NCBI GenBank assembly: GCA_937896305.1 | Contig: CALBND010000064.1 | Coordinates: 1-10,107 of the forward strand | Length of the DNA: 10,107 nucleotides | Direction of reading: 5' to 3' | Source of the DNA: an uncultured Actinomycetes bacterium | Lineage (GTDB): Bacteria > Actinomycetota > Actinomycetes > S36-B12 > UBA5976 | Shown: piece after piece, positions 1 to 7,450 of the stretch | How positions within the stretch are numbered: position 1 is the first letter of the stretch | Layout of the letters: each line of letters opens with the position of its first letter | Made by a program: the position numbers and the translations under genes | The notes under the pieces: generated by a model | Seen by the model: only the letters and a program-made list of their open reading frames with translations | Database searches by the model: none | Told to the model about the DNA's origin: nothing

Positions 1-2892
1 TGACATCAAACCAGTGATTTCATCTTCTTGGGCGCCGTCAAATACTGGAGTTGCAAGTTTGGTGTTAGGTGGAACTTTTCTCATGTTCTCAGGAATGTTT
101 TCAGCCCATTTTGGTGTGCCTTCAATTTCCCAACCTGATTTAGCTAACCAGCCTAAATGAAATTCCAAAACTTGACCCAAGTTCATACGTCCTGGAACAC
201 CAAGTGGGTTTAACACAATGTCAACAGGTGTGCCGTCTTCCAAAAATGGCATATCTTCTGCTGGCAAGATTTTGGCAATAACACCTTTGTTACCGTGGCG
301 TCCTGCTAATTTATCTCCGGCAGTGATTTTTCTCTTTTGTGCGAGGTAAACACGAACTAATTGATTAACACCAGAAGCTAATTCATCGTCATGTTCGCGA
401 TCAAAAACTTTGATATCAATAACAGTTCCACTTTCACCGTGGGGAACTTTTAGAGAAGTGTCTCTTACTTCACGAGCTTTTTCACCAAATATTGCACGAA
501 GCAATCTTTCTTCTGGTGTTAATTCGGTTTCACCTTTAGGTGTAACTTTTCCAACTAAAATATCTCCTGGCACAACTTCTGCACCGATACGAATAATTCC
601 TCGTTCATCTAAATCAGCCAAAACTTCTTCAGACACGTTTGGAAGATCACGGGTAATTTCTTCTGCACCCAATTTGGTATCGCGGGCATCAATTTCGTGT
701 TCTTCAATGTGAATTGAAGTTAAAACATCATCTTGTACAAGTCTTTGATTCAAAATGATGGCGTCTTCGTAGTTATGACCTTCCCATGGCATGTATGCCA
801 CAAGTAAGTTTCTACCCAAAGCCATTTCGCCTTGATCTGTACATGGACCATCAGCCAATACTTGTCCAGCTTTAATTTTTTCGCCTTCACGAACAATTGG
901 TTTTTGGTTGTAAGAAGTTCCTTGGTTACTTCTCCGGAATTTTTGAACTTTGTAAGTAATTGAAGATCCGTCTTCATTAGCAATGTCGATAGTGTCAGCA
1001 CTTACTTCACTTACAACACCAGATTTCAGTGCAATGACTACATCGCCAGCGTCTACAGCAGCACGATATTCCATACCTGTTCCAACAAGAGGTGCATCAG
1101 TTTTAATTAACGGAACTGATTGACGCTGCATGTTTGAACCCATGAGAGCACGGTTTGCATCATCGTGTTCCAAGAAAGGAATCATTGCTGTTGCAACAGA
1201 CCAAACTTGTCTTGGAGAAACATCCATAAAATCAACATCATCAGGTAATACAAAGTCAACGTCTCCACCTTTACGGCGAACCAAAACTCTGTCTTCTGAG
1301 AAAGTGCCATCAGTTGCTAATTTTGCGTTTGCTTGGGCAATAACGTGACGATCTTCTTCATCAGCTGTTAGATAAGAAATTTGGTTTGTAACTTTACCTT
1401 TACTTACTTTTCTGTAAGGGGTTTCAATAAATCCAAATTCGTTAACGCGCGCAAAAGATGAAAGTGAGCCAATCAAACCAATGTTTGGACCTTCAGGAGT
1501 TTCAATTGGACACATACGTCCGTAATGGGAAGGATGCACGTCACGAACTTCGAAACCTGCTCGTTCGCGTGACAAACCACCTGGACCTAAAGCTGACAAA
1601 CGACGCTTGTGTGTTAATCCAGCTAATGGATTTGTTTGATCCATGAATTGAGATAACTGGCTGGTACCAAAGAATTCTTTGATTGAGGCAACAACTGGAC
1701 GAATGTTGATCAAGGTTTGTGGCGTAATTGCTTCCACGTCTTGAGTTGTCATACGTTCACGAACAACTCTTTCCATTCTGGAAAGACCAGTTCTGATTTG
1801 GTTTTGAATTAATTCACCAACAGTTCTTAATCTTCTGTTTCCAAAATGATCAATGTCATCAATTTCAACAACAGTTTTTCCTCTAGCTTTACTTAATTCT
1901 GTTACTCCTGCGTGTAAGGCCGTTATATATTCAATAGTGTCACAAATGTCATCAACAGTTAAAGTGTTTTGTTGTAATGGAAGTTGTGATCCAAGTTTTC
2001 TGCCAACTTTGTAACGACCAACTTTTGCTAAATCGTAGCGTTTAGCGTTGAAGTAATAGTTATCAATTAAGTTTCTTCCACCCTCGATTGTTGGTGGTTC
2101 ACCTGGACGCATTTTACGATAGATATCAACTAAAGCTTCTTCTTGAGTTTGCACTGAATCTTTAGCAAGTGTGTCAAGGACTGAAGGATAGTTTGCAAAT
2201 CTTTTTGCAATTTCGTCTGAAGACATTCCCAAGCCTTTTAGGAAAACAGTTGCTGATTGTTTACGTTTTCGATCTAAGCGAACTCCAACTAAATCTTTTT
2301 TATCAATTTCAAATTCTAACCAAGCTCCACGACTTGGAATTACTTTTGCTGTGAACAAATCTTTATCAGTTGCTTTATCAATTGATTTTTCGAAATAAAC
2401 ACCTGGAGAACGAACAAGTTGTGAAACTACAACTCTTTCAGTTCCGTTGATAACAAAAGTTCCTTTATCAGTCATGATTGGGAAATCACCCATGAATACA
2501 GTTTGGGATTTAATTTCACCGGTTTCGTTATTCATAAATTCTGCAGTCACAAATAATGGTTGACCGTAAGTTACATCTTTTTCTCGGCATTGTTCAACTG
2601 TGTATTTAGGTGGTTCAAAACGATGATCTCTAAATGACAATGACATTGATCCAGCTAGATCTTCAATTGGAGAAATTTCTTCAAAGATTTCAGTTAGGCC
2701 TGAAACGGTTGGCACATCGGTACGTCCTGCATCTAGTGCTGCCTTAACTCTGATTTGCCATTTTTCGTTACCCATCAACCAATCAAATGATTCAAGTTGG
2801 AGGTCCAAGAGATTTGGAACTTCTAATGGTTCTTTAATTTTTGCAAATGATAAACGATTTAATTTTCCTGGGGCTTTTGCTGAAGTTGCCAA
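1..2892 (-). CDS. rpoB: DNA-directed RNA polymerase subunit beta (3' end cut by window edge)
   Basis: Beta subunit of RNA polymerase, forming half of the catalytic cleft and the rifampicin pocket. The reading frame is open from 2892 to base 1 (964 codons). About 190 C-terminal residues are missing compared with the roughly 1170-residue actinobacterial protein. The N-terminus carries the actinobacterial-type RLSFAKIKEPLEVPNLL block. The rifampicin region (about residues 408-434) reads GTSQLSQFMDQ, then TNPLAGLTHKRRLSAL; the residues equivalent to E. coli D516, H526 and S531 are D418, H428 and S433, all wild type. Further conserved blocks are HPSHYGRMCPIETPEGPN, MPWEGHNYEDAI and GRHGNKGV (about 864-871). 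I chose the TTG start because GGAAGGA lies 6 nt upstream; TTG starts are usual for actinobacterial rpoB. An in-frame ATG at 2907 directly follows a TAA stop and has no Shine-Dalgarno. Upstream lies the phosphoesterase operon rather than rplL. rpoC is expected just beyond the window. Confidence 0.98.
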   Translation of the reverse strand, partial: MATSAKAPGKLNRLSFAKIKEPLEVPNLLDLQLESFDWLMGNEKWQIRVKAALDAGRTDVPTVSGLTEIFEEISPIEDLAGSMSLSFRDHRFEPPKYTVEQCREKDVTYGQPLFVTAEFMNNETGEIKSQTVFMGDFPIMTDKGTFVINGTERVVVSQLVRSPGVYFEKSIDKATDKDLFTAKVIPSRGAWLEFEIDKKDLVGVRLDRKRKQSATVFLKGLGMSSDEIAKRFANYPSVLDTLAKDSVQTQEEALVDIYRKMRPGEPPTIEGGRNLIDNYYFNAKRYDLAKVGRYKVGRKLGSQLPLQQNTLTVDDICDTIEYITALHAGVTELSKARGKTVVEIDDIDHFGNRRLRTVGELIQNQIRTGLSRMERVVRERMTTQDVEAITPQTLINIRPVVASIKEFFGTSQLSQFMDQTNPLAGLTHKRRLSALGPGGLSRERAGFEVRDVHPSHYGRMCPIETPEGPNIGLIGSLSSFARVNEFGFIETPYRKVSKGKVTNQISYLTADEEDRHVIAQANAKLATDGTFSEDRVLVRRKGGDVDFVLPDDVDFMDVSPRQVWSVATAMIPFLEHDDANRALMGSNMQRQSVPLIKTDAPLVGTGMEYRAAVDAGDVVIALKSGVVSEVSADTIDIANEDGSSITYKVQKFRRSNQGTSYNQKPIVREGEKIKAGQVLADGPCTDQGEMALGRNLLVAYMPWEGHNYEDAIILNQRLVQDDVLTSIHIEEHEIDARDTKLGAEEITRDLPNVSEEVLADLDERGIIRIGAEVVPGDILVGKVTPKGETELTPEERLLRAIFGEKAREVRDTSLKVPHGESGTVIDIKVFDREHDDELASGVNQLVRVYLAQKRKITAGDKLAGRHGNKGVIAKILPAEDMPFLEDGTPVDIVLNPLGVPGRMNLGQVLEFHLGWLAKSGWEIEGTPKWAENIPENMRKVPPNTKLATPVFDGAQEDEITGLMS

Positions 2893-2898
2893 AAGACA

Positions 2899-2905
2899 TC
2901 CTTCC
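2899..2905 (-). promoter_or_regulatory. Ribosome binding site deciding the rpoB TTG start
   Basis: GGAAGGA on the minus strand ends 6 nt before the TTG at 2892-2890. It overlaps the alternative ATG codon at 2907, which makes that ATG an unlikely initiator. Confidence 0.8.
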
Positions 2906-2940
2906 ATTTAAAAAGCGAATTTTTAAAATTTTTTGTGCAA

Positions 2941-2964
2941 ACAAAAATGAGCCCCGTGGGGGCT
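2941..2964 (-). terminator. Hairpin plus U-tract between the phosphoesterase operon and rpoB
   Basis: On the minus strand AGCCCC (2964-2959) and GGGGCT (2955-2950) form a 6-bp GC-rich stem around a CAC loop, followed by CA and five T (2947-2943). This is a plausible intrinsic terminator for the transporter-phosphoesterase operon. It lies only 49 nt before the rpoB start and downstream of the candidate rpoB promoter. It may therefore sit inside the rpoB leader and act as a partial terminator or attenuator. The stem is short, so efficiency is uncertain. Confidence 0.6.
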
Positions 2965-2986
2965 TGGTTTTGGGATGCAAAATAAA

Positions 2987-3015
2987 ACTATACCCCTAGG
3001 CGACTTGCTTGTAAC
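2987..3015 (-). promoter_or_regulatory. rpoB: Candidate sigma70-type promoter for rpoB
   Basis: GTTACA (3015-3010) and TATAGT (2992-2987) are separated by 17 bp. They match the -35 and -10 consensus at 4/6 and 5/6. The predicted start near 2980 gives a leader of about 90 nt containing the 2941-2964 hairpin. A competing pair is TTGACG (3037-3032) with TACAAG (3013-3008), spacing 18. The region 2893-3084 holds no gene. A promoter here would free rpoB from dependence on the transporter operon. Confidence 0.4.
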
Positions 3016-3084
3016 ACCCACCTACCCACTTCGTCAAGTTATCTGAGGCGCGTGGGACAAATCGTTATATTGCCGAGACCTCCC

Positions 3085-4662
3085 TCACGAAAAAGGGTCG
3101 GAAACCCGCCACACTACGTTTCGATCCTCTTTATTGCCTTGGCGTGCCAGGACTGGATTGAAATCATCTCGCCTCTGCCAATCATTGAGGGCAAGAGATC
3201 TGGATATTCCTGCCATAGCTAAGTAGTCAATTTCTTTACCCTGCCATTGAATATGGCCGGAATGATCTATCACAGTTGATCCGATAGCTAATCCGTCTTT
3301 CTCTTTAACTATTTCTATTACTCTTGATTGTTGTGGCCAATCAATATGTGAAGCCGTAGTTAATTCTAAAAATGTTGAACCATCTTGCCTGGTGTGAAAA
3401 CCAGAGGCATGTCGATGAACATGTCCTGCAATCCAAGCAATTAAATTCTTATGTTTATATAACTCTGCTAATAATTCATCCCTAATAACTCTTCGAGGAA
3501 AACCTGTTGGTGCAAAATCATTTACCAAAGTTGGAGATGGATGATGCGAAAGTAAAACACAATATTTATTTTCTGCTTCAATTAGTTTTTCTTTTATCCA
3601 ATTCAACTGTTTTTCATCAATGGAACCTTGCCAACCGCCATGTGGGTTGACTGTATCCATTGAAATTAATCGAAGGTTTTCTAAATCGTGAACCCAATAA
3701 GCTGTATTGTTCTTAACATTTTCATTTGTAAACCCATGCCCTACTGGATTTCCACCAGCTGCAATGTGTGCGTCAGCAAAAGTTCCAGGAGTATTAAACG
3801 CTCTCATCTGATCAGCTGTGATTGAAACTCTTGGAGATTCTTTCGTATGTGGATATTTAACTGGACCAATTTCTGCAACAGCTGGCATTATTACTTCAGG
3901 TGTTTCAGAATTTTTCGGTAATCCCACAATTCTTTTGCTACCAATAGTTAATTCTTTTAATTCATCATCTGGTGCAACTGTTCCTTGCAGTAATTGATCA
4001 TGATTTCCATATGTTGCAAACCAAGGAACATTTAAACCTTGAGAAATAAACGCTGCTCTAGCTTTTTCTACCAGGCCTTTAATAATAGGAAATCCAAATA
4101 ATGAAATCGGTCTATCTAAATCTTTTCCATCAGGAGCCCCATCTGGGTGCCAGTAACTAACATCGTAATCAACATTGTGTGAACCAACCCATTCAGACTT
4201 TTTTCGATCCCCAGAAACTGGTTCAACTTTTCCCCCATTAAGTGCACTTATGTACCACTGTGCTTCATTTTTTTGTGCATTGTCAGTCATATCTCCGGTG
4301 ACTACTACTGCATCAATTGGTGAATTTGTTAAAGGTCCAGTTTTAATTTCATTCAATGCATCAACCATTGAGGCTAAAACTTGAGTCGTTAATATTTCCT
4401 GGGCTCGATAAGTTCCTATGTATCCGACTTGATCGCGCCATTTACTGTCTGGATCTGAAAATCGATCTAAATATTCAATTCTAGATGGTGATTCGGCATC
4501 ACAAACATGAAGATCTGAAAAGTGTCCTAAAACTGCAATTGTTTTACCAGAGGGTAAATCATTTGAATGAGATTCACCTGTATCTTCAGCTAAATCTCGC
4601 CAGCCAAAGCTATTTGTTTGGCTTGGACTGATTATTTTCTTATCAGTTCTTGCCATTGTCAT
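3085..4662 (-). CDS. Calcineurin-like metallophosphoesterase, PPA1498/TIGR03767-like
   Basis: Predicted dimetal phosphoesterase of 525 residues. All five family motifs are visible: D50-x-H52 (SDLHV), GDMTD at 123-127, GNHD at 219-222, SHHP at 372-375 and GHVH at 413-416. Long inserts between the second, third and fourth motifs and the length fit the mainly actinobacterial PPA1498-type family, recalled from memory rather than searched. Members of that family generally have a Tat signal, but this N-terminus (MTMARTDKKIISPSQ) has no twin arginine and no hydrophobic stretch, so the enzyme is probably cytoplasmic. The start overlaps the end of the ATPase gene by 20 nt. A second ATG at 4656 (residue 3) is an alternative. 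No strong Shine-Dalgarno is present, so translation is probably coupled. As last gene of the ABC operon it probably hydrolyses a phosphoester brought in by the importer. The substrate is unknown. Confidence 0.9.
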   Translation of the reverse strand: MTMARTDKKIISPSQTNSFGWRDLAEDTGESHSNDLPSGKTIAVLGHFSDLHVCDAESPSRIEYLDRFSDPDSKWRDQVGYIGTYRAQEILTTQVLASMVDALNEIKTGPLTNSPIDAVVVTGDMTDNAQKNEAQWYISALNGGKVEPVSGDRKKSEWVGSHNVDYDVSYWHPDGAPDGKDLDRPISLFGFPIIKGLVEKARAAFISQGLNVPWFATYGNHDQLLQGTVAPDDELKELTIGSKRIVGLPKNSETPEVIMPAVAEIGPVKYPHTKESPRVSITADQMRAFNTPGTFADAHIAAGGNPVGHGFTNENVKNNTAYWVHDLENLRLISMDTVNPHGGWQGSIDEKQLNWIKEKLIEAENKYCVLLSHHPSPTLVNDFAPTGFPRRVIRDELLAELYKHKNLIAWIAGHVHRHASGFHTRQDGSTFLELTTASHIDWPQQSRVIEIVKEKDGLAIGSTVIDHSGHIQWQGKEIDYLAMAGISRSLALNDWQRRDDFNPVLARQGNKEDRNVVWRVSDPFS

Positions 4663-5710
4663 CAGTTAATAAACTGTCAGCTTGAATTTTCAATGCCACA
4701 GTAGTGCCCGGATCAAATGGTCCAGCTTCAGAACTTGGAAGATCAACGTGAATATTGGTTTTAGTTTCACTGGTTGTAATTGTTAATCTTGTTTGTGGTC
4801 CAAGAAATGATCTTGCCAAAACTGAACCAGTATTGGCTGAAGGTGATTTTTCAACATTCACAGAAATGCTTTCTGGTCTAAGCAGTGCCACTAAGTCATT
4901 TCCTGAAGATCCACCGCCATGCTTAATGCTTTGGCCAAGAATTGAAACTTTTCCAGCGTTTAATTTTGCTGGAACTCTATTCATGGCCCCAACAAAAGAA
5001 GCAACAAATGCACTTGCTGGATTTGAGTAAACAATGTTGGGTTTATCGATTTGTTCAAGTTTTCCATTTGACATAACGCCTACTCGATCAGCCATTGCCA
5101 TTGCTTCTTCTTGATCATGAGTAACAAATAAAGTGGTAGTGCCAACCTCTATTTGAATTCTTCTAATTTCATCTCTTAATTGTGTTCTAACTTTGGCATC
5201 AAGTGCAGAAAGTGGCTCATCAAGCAATAGGACTTTGGGCTCAATTGCTAAAGCTCTTGCTAAGGCAACTCTTTGTTGTTGCCCGCCAGACATTTGATGT
5301 GAATAGCGATTTGCTTGGTTAGTTAACGCAACAAGATCTAATAATTCTTGAGCTTTACTTTCACGTTTAGCTGTATCTACTCCACGTACTTTTAATCCAA
5401 AAGCAACGTTTTCTAAAGCTGTCATATTGGGGAAAAGTGAATATGCCTGAAAAACCATTCCCATATCTCTTTGGCTTGCAGCCACATTTGTTAGATCATT
5501 TCCATCAACGATTACATTTCCAGAATCAGCTATATCTAAACCTGCTAATAGTCTCAACGCAGTTGTTTTTCCACAACCCGATGGCCCAAGCAATGCCACT
5601 AGTTCTCCTGGTTGGATGGTTAAGTTCAATCCGTCTAAAGCAGTAACTTCGCCAAATCTTCTAACCAAATTAGATAATTCAACTAAACTTCCGCGTTGAG
5701 TACTAGACAT
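4643..5710 (-). CDS. ABC importer ATP-binding subunit (PotA/FbpC/PhnT-like)
   Basis: Cytoplasmic ATPase of 355 residues that powers the importer. Residues 1-240 form the nucleotide-binding domain: Walker A GPSGCGKTT (42-50), Q-loop Q88 in VFQAYSLFP, signature MSGGQ (140-144), Walker B VLLLDE (160-165), D-loop SALD (168-171) and switch histidine H198 in FVTHD. Residues 240-355 form a TOBE-like C-terminal domain with LLRPESISV and the final beta strands. This arrangement is typical of the polyamine/iron/aminoethylphosphonate (CUT-like) importers. The ATG lies just past the permease stop, and a strong Shine-Dalgarno (GGGGGAG, 5722-5716) is embedded in the last permease codons. The 3' end overlaps the phosphoesterase gene by 20 nt. 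The substrate cannot be read from an ATPase, so no gene symbol is given. Confidence 0.95.
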   Translation of the reverse strand: MSSTQRGSLVELSNLVRRFGEVTALDGLNLTIQPGELVALLGPSGCGKTTALRLLAGLDIADSGNVIVDGNDLTNVAASQRDMGMVFQAYSLFPNMTALENVAFGLKVRGVDTAKRESKAQELLDLVALTNQANRYSHQMSGGQQQRVALARALAIEPKVLLLDEPLSALDAKVRTQLRDEIRRIQIEVGTTTLFVTHDQEEAMAMADRVGVMSNGKLEQIDKPNIVYSNPASAFVASFVGAMNRVPAKLNAGKVSILGQSIKHGGGSSGNDLVALLRPESISVNVEKSPSANTGSVLARSFLGPQTRLTITTSETKTNIHVDLPSSEAGPFDPGTTVALKIQADSLLTDDNGKN

Positions 5711-6526
5711 TTAAACTCCCCCTACGTTGATTTTTACTTTTTTACTACCATCTAACAAACTCATAACCATTAAGAGTAGCCAAACGAAAATCAAACTCAT
5801 AACTGAAATTGCAACTGCACCTTCAGCGTCAGACATTCCAACTAGTGCCATCCAAACTGGAAGTGTATTCCAAATTAAAAGTGATGAAACAACAAATTCT
5901 CCAAGAACTAATGCAACAGCTAGAAATATTGCTCCAAAAATAGCTGATTTAATATTTGGCGCAATGACTGACGACAACACCTGTCTCCAACTAGCACCTA
6001 ATCCTCTACCAGCATCAACCAAAGTCTTAACATCTATGGAATTTAAACCTGCGTCTAATGCTCTGTAGGTATAAGGCATGGTTAAAGCGCCGTATGCAAA
6101 ACCAAGCAAATACGGTGAATCTTTTAGAAAACTTGGCATAGAACTCAATAGACCCAAGGCTGTAACAACTGGTGGAATAATCAAAGGCAAAAGAGTTATG
6201 AATTCCACAACTCGCTTAGCTTTTTGGGCGCGGATATGCAGCCAAGTAACAGTAGGAACCATTAAAAGTAAGACAATTCCAACCGTCATTAAAACCAGTT
6301 TTGTTGATAACCAAAGTGATTCACTTAATCCAGGATCAGTAAGCATTCTTGTATAGGAAGAAATGGTGTAAGAACCATCACCAACTTGCACAGAGAATAA
6401 AGCTGCAGAAAAAATAGGGATTGCAAAAAATAGGAAACCAACAATTAACCAAGTTTTTAACCCCACCCCCGGTTTAGGAGTTATCGTTGAGGCACTTTTT
6501 ATTTTTGCCATTATCGTTTTCGCCAT
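5711..6526 (-). CDS. ABC importer permease subunit, second (PotC-like)
   Basis: Integral membrane protein of 271 residues, binding-protein-dependent transport inner membrane family. About six hydrophobic segments are visible (around 25-46, 74-95, 106-127, 137-158, 194-216 and 238-258). The cytoplasmic coupling loop, which docks on the ATPase, is around 168-190 (TLVDAGRGLGASWRQVL), with the family's E-A-A-G motif seen as D-A-G and the conserved G177. The upstream ATG at 6526 lies within the previous permease gene and overlaps it by 16 nt. An in-frame ATG at 6511 forms a TAATG stop-start junction with the previous gene and gives a 266-residue protein. That is the more usual coupling arrangement, and I cannot choose between the two starts. 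It presumably pairs with the permease encoded just upstream as a heterodimer. Confidence 0.93.
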   Translation of the reverse strand: MAKTIMAKIKSASTITPKPGVGLKTWLIVGFLFFAIPIFSAALFSVQVGDGSYTISSYTRMLTDPGLSESLWLSTKLVLMTVGIVLLLMVPTVTWLHIRAQKAKRVVEFITLLPLIIPPVVTALGLLSSMPSFLKDSPYLLGFAYGALTMPYTYRALDAGLNSIDVKTLVDAGRGLGASWRQVLSSVIAPNIKSAIFGAIFLAVALVLGEFVVSSLLIWNTLPVWMALVGMSDAEGAVAISVMSLIFVWLLLMVMSLLDGSKKVKINVGGV

Positions 6527-7434
6527 TTTGAAGTTCGTCGATCAAGGAAAACATAGCCACCCATTGTTATCGAAACCACAATAATCATTTCTAATCCCAT
6601 TGCCATACCAACATTCATTTGATCTGCAACGACATTTCCATTAACCAAAGATCCAATTTGAATTGGAAGTAAAGGTAAAGTTCCACTTGTCAAAACATTT
6701 GCAGTTGCATATGCAGCAAAAGCGTTAGCAAATAATAATAGAAATGCTCCCGTAAATGCTGGAGTCAGAATTGGAATTCCAACATATCTCCAATACATGT
6801 ATTTTGTAGCACCAAGATTAACTGCAGCTTCTCGCCATTCGTTTTTAATTCCCTCGATTGCTGGATAAGTAACAATGATCATTAAAGGAATCTGAAAATA
6901 AAGATAAACGAGAACTAAACCACTAAATCCAAAAAGTGTAAAGCTTCCAGAATAAATATCAATACCTAATTTTTCTAACGTAATCGTAACAAAACCATAA
7001 TTACCAATAGCTGCGATGAAAAAGAACGCTAATGGAACACCTCCTGTGTTAGCAAAAACACCGCTGGCAGTAGAAATTACGCGTTGCAATTTTGGTCGAC
7101 CACTAATTGCTACCGCATATGAAATTGCTAATCCAATAATCGAGGCACTTAATGCTGAAGTAAATCCTAGTTCAAGACTTCCAATTAAACTACTGAGATA
7201 AATATCGCCAAATGCAACTCTTAAATTCTCAAACGTCCATTCATTAAAATTACCTCTAAACGCATTTACAACAACTGAACCAGTTGGGAAACCAATAAAA
7301 ATAATAGAAAATATGAAAAAAGGAATAAGTCCTCGGTATTCAAAAAACAGTTTTGCAATCGAGGAGTTTTTATTTTTTTTGTCGCCGCCCTTATCCGGGG
7401 CGGCGACAAAAATTTGTGACTTTGTTTCAGTCAC
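6511..7434 (-). CDS. ABC importer permease subunit, first (PotB-like)
   Basis: Integral membrane protein of 307 residues with six predicted membrane segments (about 35-58, 84-110, 125-145, 167-192, 224-246 and 277-297). A clear coupling-loop motif spans about 200-221 (EWREAAVNLGATKYMYWRY, then VGIP), with the classical E-A-A and conserved G208. The N-terminal 30 residues are hydrophilic and lysine-rich (APDKGGDKKNKN). This is a longer cytoplasmic tail than the partner permease has, and its DNA contains a strong hairpin. The start is GTG, 16 nt after the binding-protein stop. AGG sits about 10 nt upstream, a somewhat long spacing. No ATG or well-supported start follows before the first membrane segment, so the GTG is kept, though the exact start is less certain than the gene itself. 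Confidence 0.92.
   Translation of the reverse strand: MTETKSQIFVAAPDKGGDKKNKNSSIAKLFFEYRGLIPFFIFSIIFIGFPTGSVVVNAFRGNFNEWTFENLRVAFGDIYLSSLIGSLELGFTSALSASIIGLAISYAVAISGRPKLQRVISTASGVFANTGGVPLAFFFIAAIGNYGFVTITLEKLGIDIYSGSFTLFGFSGLVLVYLYFQIPLMIIVTYPAIEGIKNEWREAAVNLGATKYMYWRYVGIPILTPAFTGAFLLLFANAFAAYATANVLTSGTLPLLPIQIGSLVNGNVVADQMNVGMAMGLEMIIVVSITMGGYVFLDRRTSKWRKR
7376..7434 (-). promoter_or_regulatory. Two consecutive hairpins over the start of the first permease gene
   Basis: Hairpin one is GTGACT (7434-7429), a 7-nt loop and AGTCAC (7421-7416), so the GTG start codon itself is base-paired. Hairpin two has a perfect 10-bp GC-rich stem, 7407-7398 with 7390-7381, around a 7-nt loop. It extends by five U-A pairs (7412-7408 with 7380-7376), giving 15 bp in total. 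No U-tract follows in either direction, so it is not a standard intrinsic terminator. Position between binding protein and permease suggests protection of the upstream mRNA or damping of permease translation. That function is inference. Confidence 0.6.
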
Positions 7435-7450
7435 TAGTTAATTACCTGCA

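Noticed and set aside
410..712. Plus-strand open frames opposite rpoB (also 1130-1348, 1458-1646, 2169-2354).
   Set aside because: Antisense shadows of a strongly conserved gene, with no recognisable protein content or ribosome binding sites.
1593..1671. Possible rifampicin-resistance change (T420 in the DQTNP segment).
   Set aside because: Thr at this site is a common natural variant in bacterial RpoB, and the main resistance positions (D418, H428, S433) are wild type.
2893..2907. ATG at 2907 as rpoB start.
   Set aside because: It directly follows a stop codon without a ribosome binding site and overlaps the Shine-Dalgarno of the TTG start.
5727..6356. Plus-strand open frames opposite the permease genes, and others opposite the ATPase and phosphoesterase.
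   Set aside because: Antisense shadows of clear coding frames, with no supporting signals.
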